DNA of 64,000 nt from Rhizopus sp. PT2906 (lineage: Eukaryota; Mucoromycota; Mucoromycetes; Mucorales; Rhizopodaceae). Positions 1-10,088 of the stretch are shown here, in pieces (within the stretch, counting starts at the first letter, position 1; the number at the start of each line of letters is the position of its first letter). The translations under genes were made by a program, and so were the position numbers. The notes beneath the pieces are model-generated. The model did no database searches. It was not told the origin of the DNA and saw only the letters and a program-made list of their open reading frames with translations. The stretch lies in the NCBI GenBank assembly GCA_025529335.1, contig JAMYHX010000009.1:62001-126000 (forward strand), written 5' to 3'.

Positions 1-1435
1 AGACTTGTTGAAAGGGGCGGGATTAGGTTTATACCAAATAGGATTTACAGCATTAACAAATCAATGTTTCATTGACTTTATAAAAATAGTAAAAATACTT
101 GAATTTATTCGATCAGTCTTTATGCTCTCTTTTTTCTTTGCTTGGCAATGGCTTTATTGTGCAACATTACAATGGTTAAGCATGCTGGAGTAATATGAAA
201 GAGGGAAAAAATCATATTCTCAATAGAATAAGGCTAAATTATTTTGCATGGTTGCTGACATTGCAACAGGTAACCTGGTTACTGGTTGCTATGGAGACAA
301 ATTGCCAAGTATCATAAAGTCATGACTCTTTTGAGATCCCTTTTCGCTTTGGGCGCTAACGGCCAAAGAAGAAAATATGGCCTTGTGATTCGCCTTTTTT
401 TGTTCTCCCGAAAAAGTTTTACCGATATAGGATAGCAAGTCAAATTGTGTGTTGAGCACGTCATCTATAAAATTCATATCTTTGTTTGGCTAACGACTTT
501 CAGCGTGTAACCTAACGTTTGACAGGCCTTTCTTTTTTCTCAATGATATTTTTTCTTGGTTGATCGTGTAACATTGACTTTCCCCCTTTATCCCAAACTA
601 CGGTTGAACTAAAAAGCTAAACTTTCCACCGTTCAGGAATTTTATGATGGTACAAATTCATTTGTAAGTCCTTTAACATTAAGTCACACATGTAATTTGA
701 TTTATAATACTTTATAACTAAATCTCGATTTGGCATGTAACCATGACTGCAGACCTTGCGAGAACCCTGCAAGCTAAAGATCTAGGGTTTCACTAGTTTT
801 TATTGACTCTATTACTTACTGAACTTAAATTCGGCCATGGCCGAAGTCCAGGCCTAGATACGGTTGTATTAACAGCGATAAGGATGAATTATATAAAGCC
901 AATATTAAGGTTTATTATATGCACGTTAATGTGCTCAGGTTTAACAAGTTACCCCAATTAAATTACCAAAACAATATAAACGATCTCCAATTATCAATCT
1001 CCGACAACCCTGCATAGATTACCTAATTATGGGTTTATGTTGATAAGGATTCCCTTCCCGTTTCTCACTAAGCAAAAAAAGACACAGTTGATTGGCTCAT
1101 GATTTTCTATATATTAAACTTTTTTCCAGTTCATTTATTAACAACCACAAAAGAAAGGAGAAAGCTTCACTCTCCTTCTCTCTTTTTTCTTATCTCTCCT
1201 ATTGTTAGTTTTATACAAGGTTTTCTTTTGTTACAGTAAATGCTTGTAACATTGAGTATCACAGACAAACTTGCTTAACAATAGTAAACGCACAGTCATT
1301 GGTCGGGTGCGCATATAAAAGCCATTAAAGCCGCGCATGGGCGCCCTTACCGAACTCGGATACATAATTGTTCAATGTCATAATGTAAACAGTAGAAATT
1401 TCTAAAGAAAAAAAAGAGAATTATAGCCAATTGAT
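1..1435. other. Gene-poor stretch at the window edge
   Basis: No recognisable gene. Short open frames exist (5-193 plus, 289-477 minus) but match no family I know. The minus frame at 289-477 (62 codons, ATG to TAG) is mildly protein-like, with a run of polar and charged residues, and could be a small gene, but nothing else supports it. A 16-bp perfect palindrome, TTCGGCCATGGCCGAA, lies at 830-845. The last 200 bp are the likely 3' flank of the minus-strand gene that ends at 1436. Confidence 0.5.
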
Positions 1436-2380
1436 TTATTCTATAATAAGAGAAGCATCATCCTGTTGTCCATTTTTGTCACAATGATGCTGACCAAGGA
1501 TCTGTTGCTGATGGTCCTGCCAACACCTTTCCTTGATTTGCATACATGCATTTTCCCACTTTATCTTTTCTTCCCACACTTCTCTTAGTTTTTTATAAGC
1601 CAATCCAGAGAGTACTTCAAAATGGTCTACTGTTTCTTCAAGAGTTGCCTGTAAACGTTGTCGTAAAAGTCGTTCATGCTTGAGTTCAAGCTCCATCTGG
1701 TGATAACGTTCCTCTATTGTATACTTGCTCTTTTCCTTGGGCTCTTCTTGTTTGTCTGACTCACAGTCTATCGTCTGCACTTGCACATGTCTTACCTTGA
1801 CCTGCTTATTATTTTTGGGACACTGTTTCACCATGTTTTCAAGGGCTGTGATGTGCTCACGGGTCAAGACCTTGGTCACAACATCACTTGGCTTATCGGC
1901 ACCTAGCACTCTATATCTATTCAATCTCTGCCTTAATCCTCGCTCTATCACATCATGATCGTCGTCGCTTTCTTCTTCATCCAAAGCCTGCAGGGTACTC
2001 TTTTCATCTTCCAAGAGAATGGACGATACTAACTGCAAATGTCGAACTGCAGTTGTACTACTACTACTGTAACACGATTCTCTACGCGGTAACATGGGCG
2101 TTTTTTTAAATGGGCTCGAGATAATGTCGATATAATTTTTCTTTAAAGGAGTACTTGATTTACGACGTCTTCCAAAAAAGGAGGATCTCTTGGTGGGCAC
2201 AGGTGGTTTTGAAAATTCCTCTGGGCTTGTCGTATTTAAAAATTCGACAAGAGCCTGTGTGCCAGTCTTCTTTCTACGCTTTTCTTTAAATTCGTCATCT
2301 TCTTCTTCAATGTCTTCGTATTCTGGTTCAGATACAATTCTTGCATCCTTGGGTTCAAATGCTGCTGCCTTAAACGCCAT
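1436..2380 (-). CDS. Uncharacterised coiled-coil protein, 314 aa
   Basis: This is a single-exon gene read from ATG at 2380 to TAA at 1436. I do not recognise a named family. The N-terminal part is acidic then basic and carries a short hydrophobic-acidic motif, TQALVEFLNTTSPEEF, at about residues 41-56. It resembles the 'LADFLRNTGP'-type short linear motif seen in many fungal regulatory proteins. A basic, serine-rich stretch (about residues 60-110) looks disordered. Residues from about 220 to 290 are rich in E, L, K and R with heptad spacing, so a coiled coil is likely. There is no signal peptide or membrane segment. It is divergent from the DcpS gene, with 468 bp between the two starts. Role unknown; a cytoskeletal or signalling scaffold is only a guess. 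Confidence 0.7.
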   Translation of the reverse strand: MAFKAAAFEPKDARIVSEPEYEDIEEEDDEFKEKRRKKTGTQALVEFLNTTSPEEFSKPPVPTKRSSFFGRRRKSSTPLKKNYIDIISSPFKKTPMLPRRESCYSSSSTTAVRHLQLVSSILLEDEKSTLQALDEEESDDDHDVIERGLRQRLNRYRVLGADKPSDVVTKVLTREHITALENMVKQCPKNNKQVKVRHVQVQTIDCESDKQEEPKEKSKYTIEERYHQMELELKHERLLRQRLQATLEETVDHFEVLSGLAYKKLREVWEEKIKWENACMQIKERCWQDHQQQILGQHHCDKNGQQDDASLIIE

Positions 2381-2848
2381 CTATTTACACACACTCACAC
2401 ACGTACACAAACACAAAAGGGAGGGAAGAAAAAGAAAAAAGGGAAAAAAGAGAGAGAGAGAAAATAAAAAGAGGGAGATTTGTATTATTTCTTGTAAATA
2501 CACATACGCCATTATTTATTATTTTACAACAACAAAAAAAAGGAGAGGACTTGCTGATCCTTTTACTCTGTGCAAATGCATTGTCACCCAAGATTCAAAC
2601 GGAGATTCGTTCATTCTTGCCATCATTTATGAATACCAGTCTACATCTTTTGGTTCTTCTTCCAAATTCAACATGAAATCACACATATAAATAGAAAGAA
2701 AGAGAAAGAGAGAGAAAGAAAATAAGCTAACCTCCAAATGTATGCCAAAATATAAACTACTTGATCAAAGTACAGTCTATTTCGCATTTTATTGGCCAAA
2801 ATATGTATAAGCACCCTTTTTTTCCCTCTTTTTTTTTTTTTTTTTTTT
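2381..2848. promoter_or_regulatory. Divergent intergenic region with purine tract and T-tract
   Basis: This 468-bp spacer separates two divergently transcribed genes and should hold both promoters. It contains a GA-rich run at about 2421-2480, another at 2690-2720, and a run of about 20 T at 2829-2848 that ends one base pair before the DcpS ATG. Open frames across it are low-complexity and I do not take them as genes. Confidence 0.5.
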
Positions 2849-3712
2849 ATGGACCGTCTTCTTTCTCAATTCCAGTTTGAGCGCGTACTCTCAAACGACC
2901 CACGTACCAAACAGATCTATATTCTAGGCCACGTCGATAATCAACACTGCATTCTATCTTTTGAAAAGACACCGTTTGAAGACAACCAAGTAAATACACT
3001 GGCTCAAACATTAGCTGACATTGATCAGCATGTCGAAAACCACATTTATAGTTGGGGAATAGGCCAACTACCCAAAAGTGATTTACACATCAAGTCAATT
3101 TACCCAGCAACAGATCTTCATATTGCCAAATACGAAGCACAGACTCGTGTCATGATTGTTGAGACTCCCACAGACTATGAGAGGATCACGTTACCTTACA
3201 TCAAGGATATCCCTCCTAGTCGAATTCAATGGGTCAAAAACATCTTGGAGGGTAAATCCGAGGCTGATCGAGTCATTTATCAGAACAAGGATCCACAGAC
3301 AGGATTTGTCATTCTGCCCGATATGAAATGGGATGGAAGTCAAGAGAATTTGTATTGGGTGGCAATTGCCCAAGCAGATATTTTATCCCTAAGATCACTC
3401 ACGAGAGACCATCTGCCACTGCTGAAAAAGATACGTCAAGTAAGCTATGAACTGGTCAAAGAAAAGGCTCAGTTAGAGGCGCACCAAGTACGTCTGTTTG
3501 TGCACTATCAACCTTCTTATTATCACTTTCACGTACATATTACTGCCATCACGTTTATAGATGCACCAGGGATTATGAGCGGACAAGCTCACTTGTTAGA
3601 TACGGTCATTGATAATTTAGAACATTATCCTCAGTATTATCAGTTGGCTTCGATACCCTTTCTGATAGGAGAAAATCATCCATTGACTGAAAAGTACAAA
3701 CATCGGCATTAA
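2849..3712 (+). CDS. DCS1: Scavenger mRNA-decapping enzyme (DcpS, m7GpppX diphosphatase)
   Basis: DcpS hydrolyses the cap left after 3'-5' mRNA decay, releasing m7GMP. The 287-aa single-exon product has the family layout: an N-terminal dimerisation domain (about 1-115) and a C-terminal HIT domain. The histidine triad reads H-F-H-V-H-I at about residues 230-236, preceded by the Y-Q-P-S-Y-Y segment typical of DcpS. The start was set at the ATG at 2849, because the upstream in-frame extension from 2792 only encodes a poly-phenylalanine run from the T-tract. Length and motif agree with a functional cytoplasmic/nuclear enzyme. The next gene on the same strand begins 75 bp downstream. Confidence 0.93.
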   Translation: MDRLLSQFQFERVLSNDPRTKQIYILGHVDNQHCILSFEKTPFEDNQVNTLAQTLADIDQHVENHIYSWGIGQLPKSDLHIKSIYPATDLHIAKYEAQTRVMIVETPTDYERITLPYIKDIPPSRIQWVKNILEGKSEADRVIYQNKDPQTGFVILPDMKWDGSQENLYWVAIAQADILSLRSLTRDHLPLLKKIRQVSYELVKEKAQLEAHQVRLFVHYQPSYYHFHVHITAITFIDAPGIMSGQAHLLDTVIDNLEHYPQYYQLASIPFLIGENHPLTEKYKHRH

Positions 3713-3787
3713 AATTTATGTGTAATAAAAAATAAAATACTCCCTTTTCTCTTTTTCTCTCTTTTTCTTTATTTAAAAAAGAGAGAG

Positions 3788-5234
3788 ATGAACGAACAGA
3801 ATCCAATGTTGATCAAGAACTCAAAGGATATTATTCAAGTATTAATCATCATATTTATCGATTATTTATATCGATTATTCATTCTGGCGCCCATTTCAAC
3901 TATTAAAAACTATTCAAAGCATCCTATCTCGATGTCACTCTTATTCCTATTCTTATTCCCATTCTATTTATTCTTTAAATTTATTTTGATTTTATTTTCA
4001 TTTGTGTTCACTAAACATCAACCTGACACTCGTCAAGATGAAGAAGAAGATGAAGAAGAAGAAGATATACAGAAATGGTCCGAAAGATGCTCAATATGCT
4101 TTGATGCCAAGTTGGACTTGTGTCTTGAATATTGTAGAGATCAATTTTGCTTATCCTGCTTTCAAAAGTAAATACATATTCTAGTTTCAGTCTATGATTT
4201 TAATATATACAAATAGGTACGTCTCGGAAGTGGTAAAGTCCTCTTGGGGACTTTGTGTTACAAAGATCAGGTGCCCCGTGTGTCGACTGCATATACCTCA
4301 GTCAGAATGGACAAGATACGTACCCAAGTCGGTTATTGACCTCTATGACAAGTTCAACAAACCGTACAGAAGCTATTCTAGATGCTGTCCTCAGTGTGAG
4401 ACAGAGGCAACTCCTTGTTTATTTGAACCTGCCCTATATTACCCAAGGTAACTGCATATACATTACACATTCTAAAACTCACACGTTACATCTACAGTCG
4501 CTCGCGGTTGATCGCCTCTTCCCTCAGAGAATTGTTTACTCAACACCCTTTAGTTCAAGTGTTTGAACGATCAGAGTGGAAAAATTCCAATTTATTAGAG
4601 ATTCATCATCAGTTGATGCTTGAGATTCCATCCAAAGAAAAGGCAAAACAGATATCAAAGCAAATCATGTTGCTCGACATTCGACCCGATACGTGGCGAA
4701 AGATTCAGTTTGATCATATTTCCTTTTTCCCCGTCTTTGACTGTCCAACCTGTCACCTTCAATTTTGTTTACAGTGTGGCTACGAGGCACATCCACTCAA
4801 AACATGTGAGGAATACATGAAGCATCTGGTCGATTTAAAAAAGGAAAATCATGAAGTTCTGACATGGGCATTGGAACACAGCCAAAGGTGTCCTAGTTGT
4901 TGTATCATGATCAACAGAGATGAAGGATGTAATAAGGTTGACTGTGCCTTTTGTGGGTTTGTCTTTTGTTGGGAGTGTAAATCAGCTTGGTCAGATGTAG
5001 GTTAAATAGTATATTTATATACGTATTATTCATGTTTATTTCTTGTAGAGATGTGGATTCTTTGATTGTGTAAATAGTAAAAAGCCAAGGCCAATGGATA
5101 ATGCTCATAGCCAAAGTGTGGATAGAGTAATGTAGATGTGAATGTGTGTTGGCATATATGACTTATTTTTCTTTCAGGCTGAATTAGGTGTCCCGGATAT
5201 CTCTTTAATTGAATCAAGACTATCTCAACAATAA
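3788..5234 (+). CDS. RBR-type E3 ubiquitin ligase with N-terminal membrane segments
   Basis: Five exons join cleanly in frame: 3788-4167, 4217-4447, 4498-4996, 5049-5126 and 5178-5234, giving 414 aa. RING1 begins at about residue 103 with C-S-I-C and continues through C-L-S-C-F-Q-K-Y across the first intron to R-C-P-V-C. The IBR part has D-C-P-T-C and F-C-L-Q-C-G. RING2 has R-C-P-S-C, then G-C-N-K-V-D-C, whose first cysteine is in the position of the catalytic cysteine of RBR ligases, and F-C-W-E-C. Two hydrophobic stretches lie before RING1 (about residues 15-42 and 50-75), so it is probably membrane anchored; RBR proteins such as RNF144 and RNF19 carry membrane segments at the other end. 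An acidic run (about 80-95) links membrane part and RING1. RBR ligases pass ubiquitin through a cysteine thioester. Substrate unknown. It ends 37 bp from the kinase gene on the other strand. Confidence 0.85.
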
Positions 5235-5271
5235 TAAAAAGAGAGAAAGAGAGAAATCGATATTTATTAGG

Positions 5272-8103
5272 TTATAAATCAACTAATGTACTAGAAGAAT
5301 CAGGACAAGGATACTCTTTTACTATAGCCTCCTGGATTTGCTGAATGGTTGTATTCAAAAGCACACCATCTCCTTGCTGCTGTGTGAACTGTACAATACA
5401 ATCTGACTCTGATACAATTAATTCAATTCTACATTTCACTTGTTTCAATTTGCCTGTATTTAACATTTATATATCAGTTCACTGTTTTAACAGTAATAAA
5501 AAAAAAGATTATACCTTGATCTGGCTTTGTCTTTATTTCTGCCTTATATCGTGTAGCTCCTGTTCTGTCACATTTTTCATAAAATCGCGTTTCCGTTGTC
5601 TAAATACAAATATGAATAACAATGTTTTCAAAATAAGAGTAGACTTACCTTATTCATTAATTTATGTAAGGTACGCAAGATATGTGCTGTTTGGGTACTA
5701 TAAACAATAAATGAGCATACTTTGGGTTGCTTAAAAAAGAATAAATGCTGAAGCCAGGATGGTTTTGTAGGCTCAATAGGAGATGTTGTAATATTAGAGC
5801 TATTAGAAAGTAAGCTAGGTGTTGTCGGTCTGTGTTGAGACCGTTTATCCATGGAAGCTTGGCTACTTCTTCTTATGGCTGACTTATTTTTAGAATTCAG
5901 GCTCGAATTACTTGTGCTGCTACTACTGCAGCTCAACGTACTTCCGTCAGACAGAGCAGGTGGGGGTGGTAAAGGTTCGTTAAACATGGACAGATCCAGC
6001 TGTTTTCTTGCCTTGGTATTACTGCTTCCAAGAGTAAATCCAAACTTTTTGGAGTTGATCGTTCCTGTCTTGGGCATACGAAGGGAAAGTCGTTTTGCAC
6101 TGACGGTAGCTGATTTCCTAGGTTCCATCTCATTTGAAGGAGCTTGATCCATCTTGGACTTTTTATCATTACCGTTGTTGAATATGCTCTTACGCCTTAG
6201 GGTGCCCATAAATTTAGCCGTTACCGCAGGAGTTGGTTCTACCCTGCAGTGGGGATATGATTAAACATTAACGTTCATCTAAAAATAGGTTACACTTACT
6301 TTTGAACATCTTTACTAGAACGACGAGGGTGAAGCGCCTTCTTAACAAATCGTGAATAGAACGTCTCGCTCTTCTTCATCTTTTCAGTTCCTGTATCAGC
6401 TGCAGATTTTCTACGCAGGATAGGCTCCTCTGGCACCCAGGGGGCTACAGGCTTATTAGCGGCCATAGATAAGCAACGTCTGTCTCTTTCTGCACGATGC
6501 TCCAATGTCTTGTATTGTCGGGAAAAAGGAGGAGGCATTTCTAGTAAGAATATAATCCGCGGAAGATTAGTTTTATTTCTCTTTATTAAAAAAATTTAAA
6601 AAAAAGTGACATACCTTCATCATCTGTTTCATCATCATGCTCAGCCTGCCAGTACTTTTCGGCATGTTGTTGAAGTAATACATAGACTACCTTTTGCATG
6701 TTGTGTCTAAAAAAAAGACTATTAATTTTTTTTGCAAGGAATCCGCGGGAAAGAATGTTTACTCCTTTTGCAAAAGTGCATTGATAACCACTTGGTCGTC
6801 TGTGTCTCCCCAGAGAAACTTGATGGTCTCCAGGATTCTGTCATCGATTTCGGAGGGATGTGAGATGGGCTGACCGATATCCATGGAAGGAACAGGTAAG
6901 TTGTGAATGTTCATCGGTTCAGTTTCTTTAAACCAAGGATGTGCCATGATTTGCTTCATAGTTAAACGCTTTGAAGGATCGACAACGAGAATACGACGGA
7001 TAAGGTCTTGAGCGGACTTTGAGATGTTGTCTGGCATCACATACTTGCCAGTCTTTACTTTTCTTAGTAACTGACGGATGTTTTCATCGTCAAAGGGCAA
7101 GTGTCCAGTCAATAGAGCAAACAGGATAACACCACATGACCAAATATCGCAAGATGAACCATGATATGGCATACCCTAGTAAACAATAACAAGTCAAAAT
7201 AATAAACAACAGGAGCACATGATTTCTTTTTTTGGCCCTTACAGCAACGATTTCTGGGCTTGCATAATGAGGAGAGCCACAGCTTGTTTCTAATAAAGAG
7301 CCAAGGGGTTGTAGTGATGCCATACCAAAATCAGCAATCTTGATATTGTGGTTTGAATCTAATAATAAATTTTCTGGCTTCAAATCACGATGGCTATATA
7401 TTATAGAAAAGGTTATTAAACGTAAGGGGAGGCTATAGAATCCTACGCTTACCAGATCAAATGGTGATGACAATAGTCCAAACCGAGGATGATCTGTTGA
7501 AAATGATGTCTTGCTTCTGATTCGCTTAATCTTCCTTTGCTAACCAGGTATTCAAATAACTCTCCTCCTTCGACATATTCCAATATAAGATAACTATGAT
7601 TTGGAAGGGGATAGTGTTAGGAAAGGATAGTATAGAATAGTATCTCATAATTTACAGGTCTGAAGAAGCTGGATCATCAATCACATCAATGAGTGACATG
7701 ACGTTTGGATGATTTATAAGCTTCATGATCGCAATCTCTCGTCTTACAGCCTTTTCGATGGCTGGATTGCCTGCTAAATGTGTTTTACTGATAATCTTTA
7801 TGGCCACTTGTTCTCCTGTATTTTTATGAACTCCCAGTTTGACTCGACCTTTAAAAAAAGTTTATATACATATAATATTGATTTCATTAGGTTACCTGAA
7901 GCGCCTTTGCCAAGTGTCTTTCCTACGATATAGTCACCAATGTATCTCTTTGGCTTTTGTGATTGTGAATGAGTAGAGAGTGCTCCAGAGCTACGTCTTC
8001 TATCTCTTATTGATTTAGTGGATCGAGTGGTTGCTGCTGAGCTACGACGGCTGTGTGCATTAGAAGGTGGATAACCATAAGGTTCAGGTACAATGACTTG
8101 CAT
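5272..8103 (-). CDS. Nim1/Gin4/Hsl1-type protein kinase with C-terminal KA1 domain
   Basis: Ten exons (8103-7896, 7848-7656, 7593-7453, 7393-7243, 7175-6763, 6706-6615, 6540-6300, 6243-5649, 5599-5515, 5453-5272) splice in frame into 766 aa. The kinase domain starts after a basic Ser-rich leader, with the glycine loop G-K-T-L-G-K-G-A-S-G at about residue 62, then A-I-K-I-I, H-R-D-L-K-P-E-N, D-F-G-M-A and S-P-E-I. The activation loop S-C-G-S-P-H-Y-A is that of the CAMKL branch (Nim1, Gin4, Kcc4, Hsl1). The middle is Ser-rich and probably disordered. The last 90 residues, with the segment C-R-I-E-L-I-V, look like a KA1 domain, which in Kcc4/Gin4 binds acidic membrane lipids. Such kinases work at the bud neck or septum with septins to control Wee1 and morphogenesis; a septin gene lies elsewhere in this window. 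Which paralog it is cannot be settled here. Confidence 0.88.
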
Positions 8104-8585
8104 GATTGTTTATTAAAGAAGACTGTTGTATTGATGAAAATAATTTTTATAAAAACGTTATTATTATAATTATAATTATTGTAAGATTATTAAATAAAAA
8201 TAAAGAATAGTAAAAGAAGGAAAGAAGGAAAGAAGGAAAGAAGGAAAGAAGGAAAGAAAAAATAATTATTGTCTCTTTAGATGATCTTTCTTTGTTTATA
8301 ACTAATTAAAAGGAGATAATAATAACATGCATAAAAAGAGATAAAGAGAGAAAGAGACAGAGTGTTTATAAGAGAAGGGGAAAGAAGAACAAGTCAATTT
8401 TAGGAGATGAAAAGGGGAATACGTGTTTCTAATTGAAAAAGAAAGAGATGTTAGGAGTGTTAAGGAGAAGGTTAAAGAAAAAAAAAAACTTTTTGACACT
8501 ATGTTATTCCCATAGCATAAACAAGGCTTCCTTTTTCACTTTATATATGCATATATTAGACACCTAAAAGGGAGAAAATAGGAGA
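8104..8585. repeat. Intergenic spacer with GAAGGAAA microsatellite
   Basis: A tandem array of the 8-base purine unit GAAGGAAA (about six copies) lies at about 8215-8260, upstream of the kinase gene. It is followed by further GA-rich sequence to about 8480. No gene is visible. Position and strand make it the kinase promoter plus the 3' flank of the WHIM gene. Confidence 0.75.
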
Positions 8586-10000
8586 TTATGAAAAGAAGCC
8601 TTCACCATAAATGGCCCATTCTAGTGAATTTAAATAATCAATTCTTTGATGTATCAGCTCAATTAACTGTTTTATCTCTTGACCATGATGCCACTTTAGC
8701 CATTTACTTAGGGTTTCCATTTCCTTTTTTCCTTCTATAGACCACCACTTGAGCTCTACATCATCACCAAATCCAGGCCCAATGATAATGATACCATAAG
8801 CCCAGTAGGGTTCACTGTTACGGCATGCTTGATCTAACAAATCGCTGAAAATCCAATATTCATTTCCTAGTCTGTCCTGTCCTGCAGACTGCATTCGTCG
8901 ATTAAGTCTGAGCTGATATCGTATAAACTCGAGCCTTTTGCTATGAAAAGTTGTACATTCATCCCGAATACATGTTTCTATTTCCTCTATTTGACTTCTT
9001 ATCTTTGTCAGTTCGTTCTCCTTTTGTTTCAAACATTCGAGTTGATGCATTTTATTCATCAATGCTTTACGCTTAGCTTTATGATTCGATTCACGTATCT
9101 GATACTCCTTTATCTCTTTTTTATGCTCTGCTTCCTTTTCTTTAGGCATATTGCTCACTAGGCTTTCATGTGCTCTTTTTTCAAATAACAGTAGTTCTAA
9201 AAGCTTTAGTATCATCCCTAATTCGTCCTCTTGTGTCACACGTCTCACTCCATGTGTAAGCTCTGGTATACTCTCATCGGCTTCTTTAAGTAGAGTCCAC
9301 ATATCTTTCCATCGATCTACTGTCATACCTTCTAGCTGCAAAACCTCTGCAAGTGCCTGATCTTGTTGCTCTTGTCGATCGTATAACTCTTGGATATCTT
9401 TTTCTTGCATCCATTTGTTAATGATCACCTTGGCTCGTTGAATCACTTGGGCAGAAAGTTCAAAGGAACCTGTCCTCAAAAGAACAAGACATTTCCAGAC
9501 GATCGTAGCTCCTAGACGTTTCATTCGCCAGTCACCTTGAACATTCTGTAAAGGGCTTAATATACTATGATCAAAGTCATAAAGATGACCAAATCTAAAC
9601 ATGAATTCACGAATCTGAAGACGTATCCAGATCTCTTGTTGACTGTACATCAGTTGAATAGGGGTAATCTTGGGCGGTGGTCGCACATGTCTATAGTAAC
9701 GTTTAGATTACTGCTGTTATTGTTGTATCATTTAACCTTTGCCCTTACTCATTTGTTGTTGTTGTTGTTGTTGCTTCCTAAAGAATGGTCAGTTATTTTA
9801 TATAAAATACTCTTTGTTCATATTACAACTCTTCTTTTTTTACTGGTACTTGATTCTGGAGACTCTGTAGGTTGTCTCTTGGTCAAGAAAAAGTTCAAAC
9901 TATATTGTGTGAGATCAACCCTTTTCGTTTTTTTCATTTTTCTTTACGTTGTCTGCTGAAGCTTTGGTTTTTTCTCAGTTACTGTTTCTTCTTTTGCCAT
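8586..10000 (-). CDS. WHIM-domain chromatin protein with N-terminal PIP-like motif
   Basis: Four exons (10000-9948, 9899-9827, 9777-9749, 9690-8586) give a 419-aa protein. The large last exon has the WHIM pattern of ISWI-associated proteins: a helical region with E-I-W-I-R-L-Q-I-R-E-F-M-F-R at about residues 70-83, a long coiled coil at about 230-300, and D-R-L-G-N-E-Y-W-I-F near 325, the WHIM2/3-type signature. WHIM proteins (Itc1, Ioc3, BAZ1) bind remodelling ATPases and linker DNA. The first two short exons encode Q-Q-T-T-L-N-F-F-L-T-K-R, resembling a PCNA-interacting PIP box, then the basic S-K-K-R-R that may be a nuclear signal. A run of Thr codons (ACA)n follows. The start at 10000 was chosen because these small exons keep the frame; the large exon alone lacks an ATG. 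The exact remodeller partner is unknown. Confidence 0.72.
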
Positions 10001-10088
10001 TCGTACAAGTAAGAAAAAGAAAAAAGAACACAAGTCGCGTCTATATATAAAAAAATTTCGCTTTCCGCGTACGCGTGTGGTGTACTTT

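Noticed and set aside
830..845. 16-bp perfect palindrome TTCGGCCATGGCCGAA as a regulatory site
   Set aside because: A single short palindrome far from a start codon; it may be chance, so not called as a site.
2190..2690. 166-codon open frame on the plus strand opposite the coiled-coil gene
   Set aside because: It is a low-complexity frame across the antisense of a well-formed minus-strand gene and its GA-rich promoter; no family resemblance.
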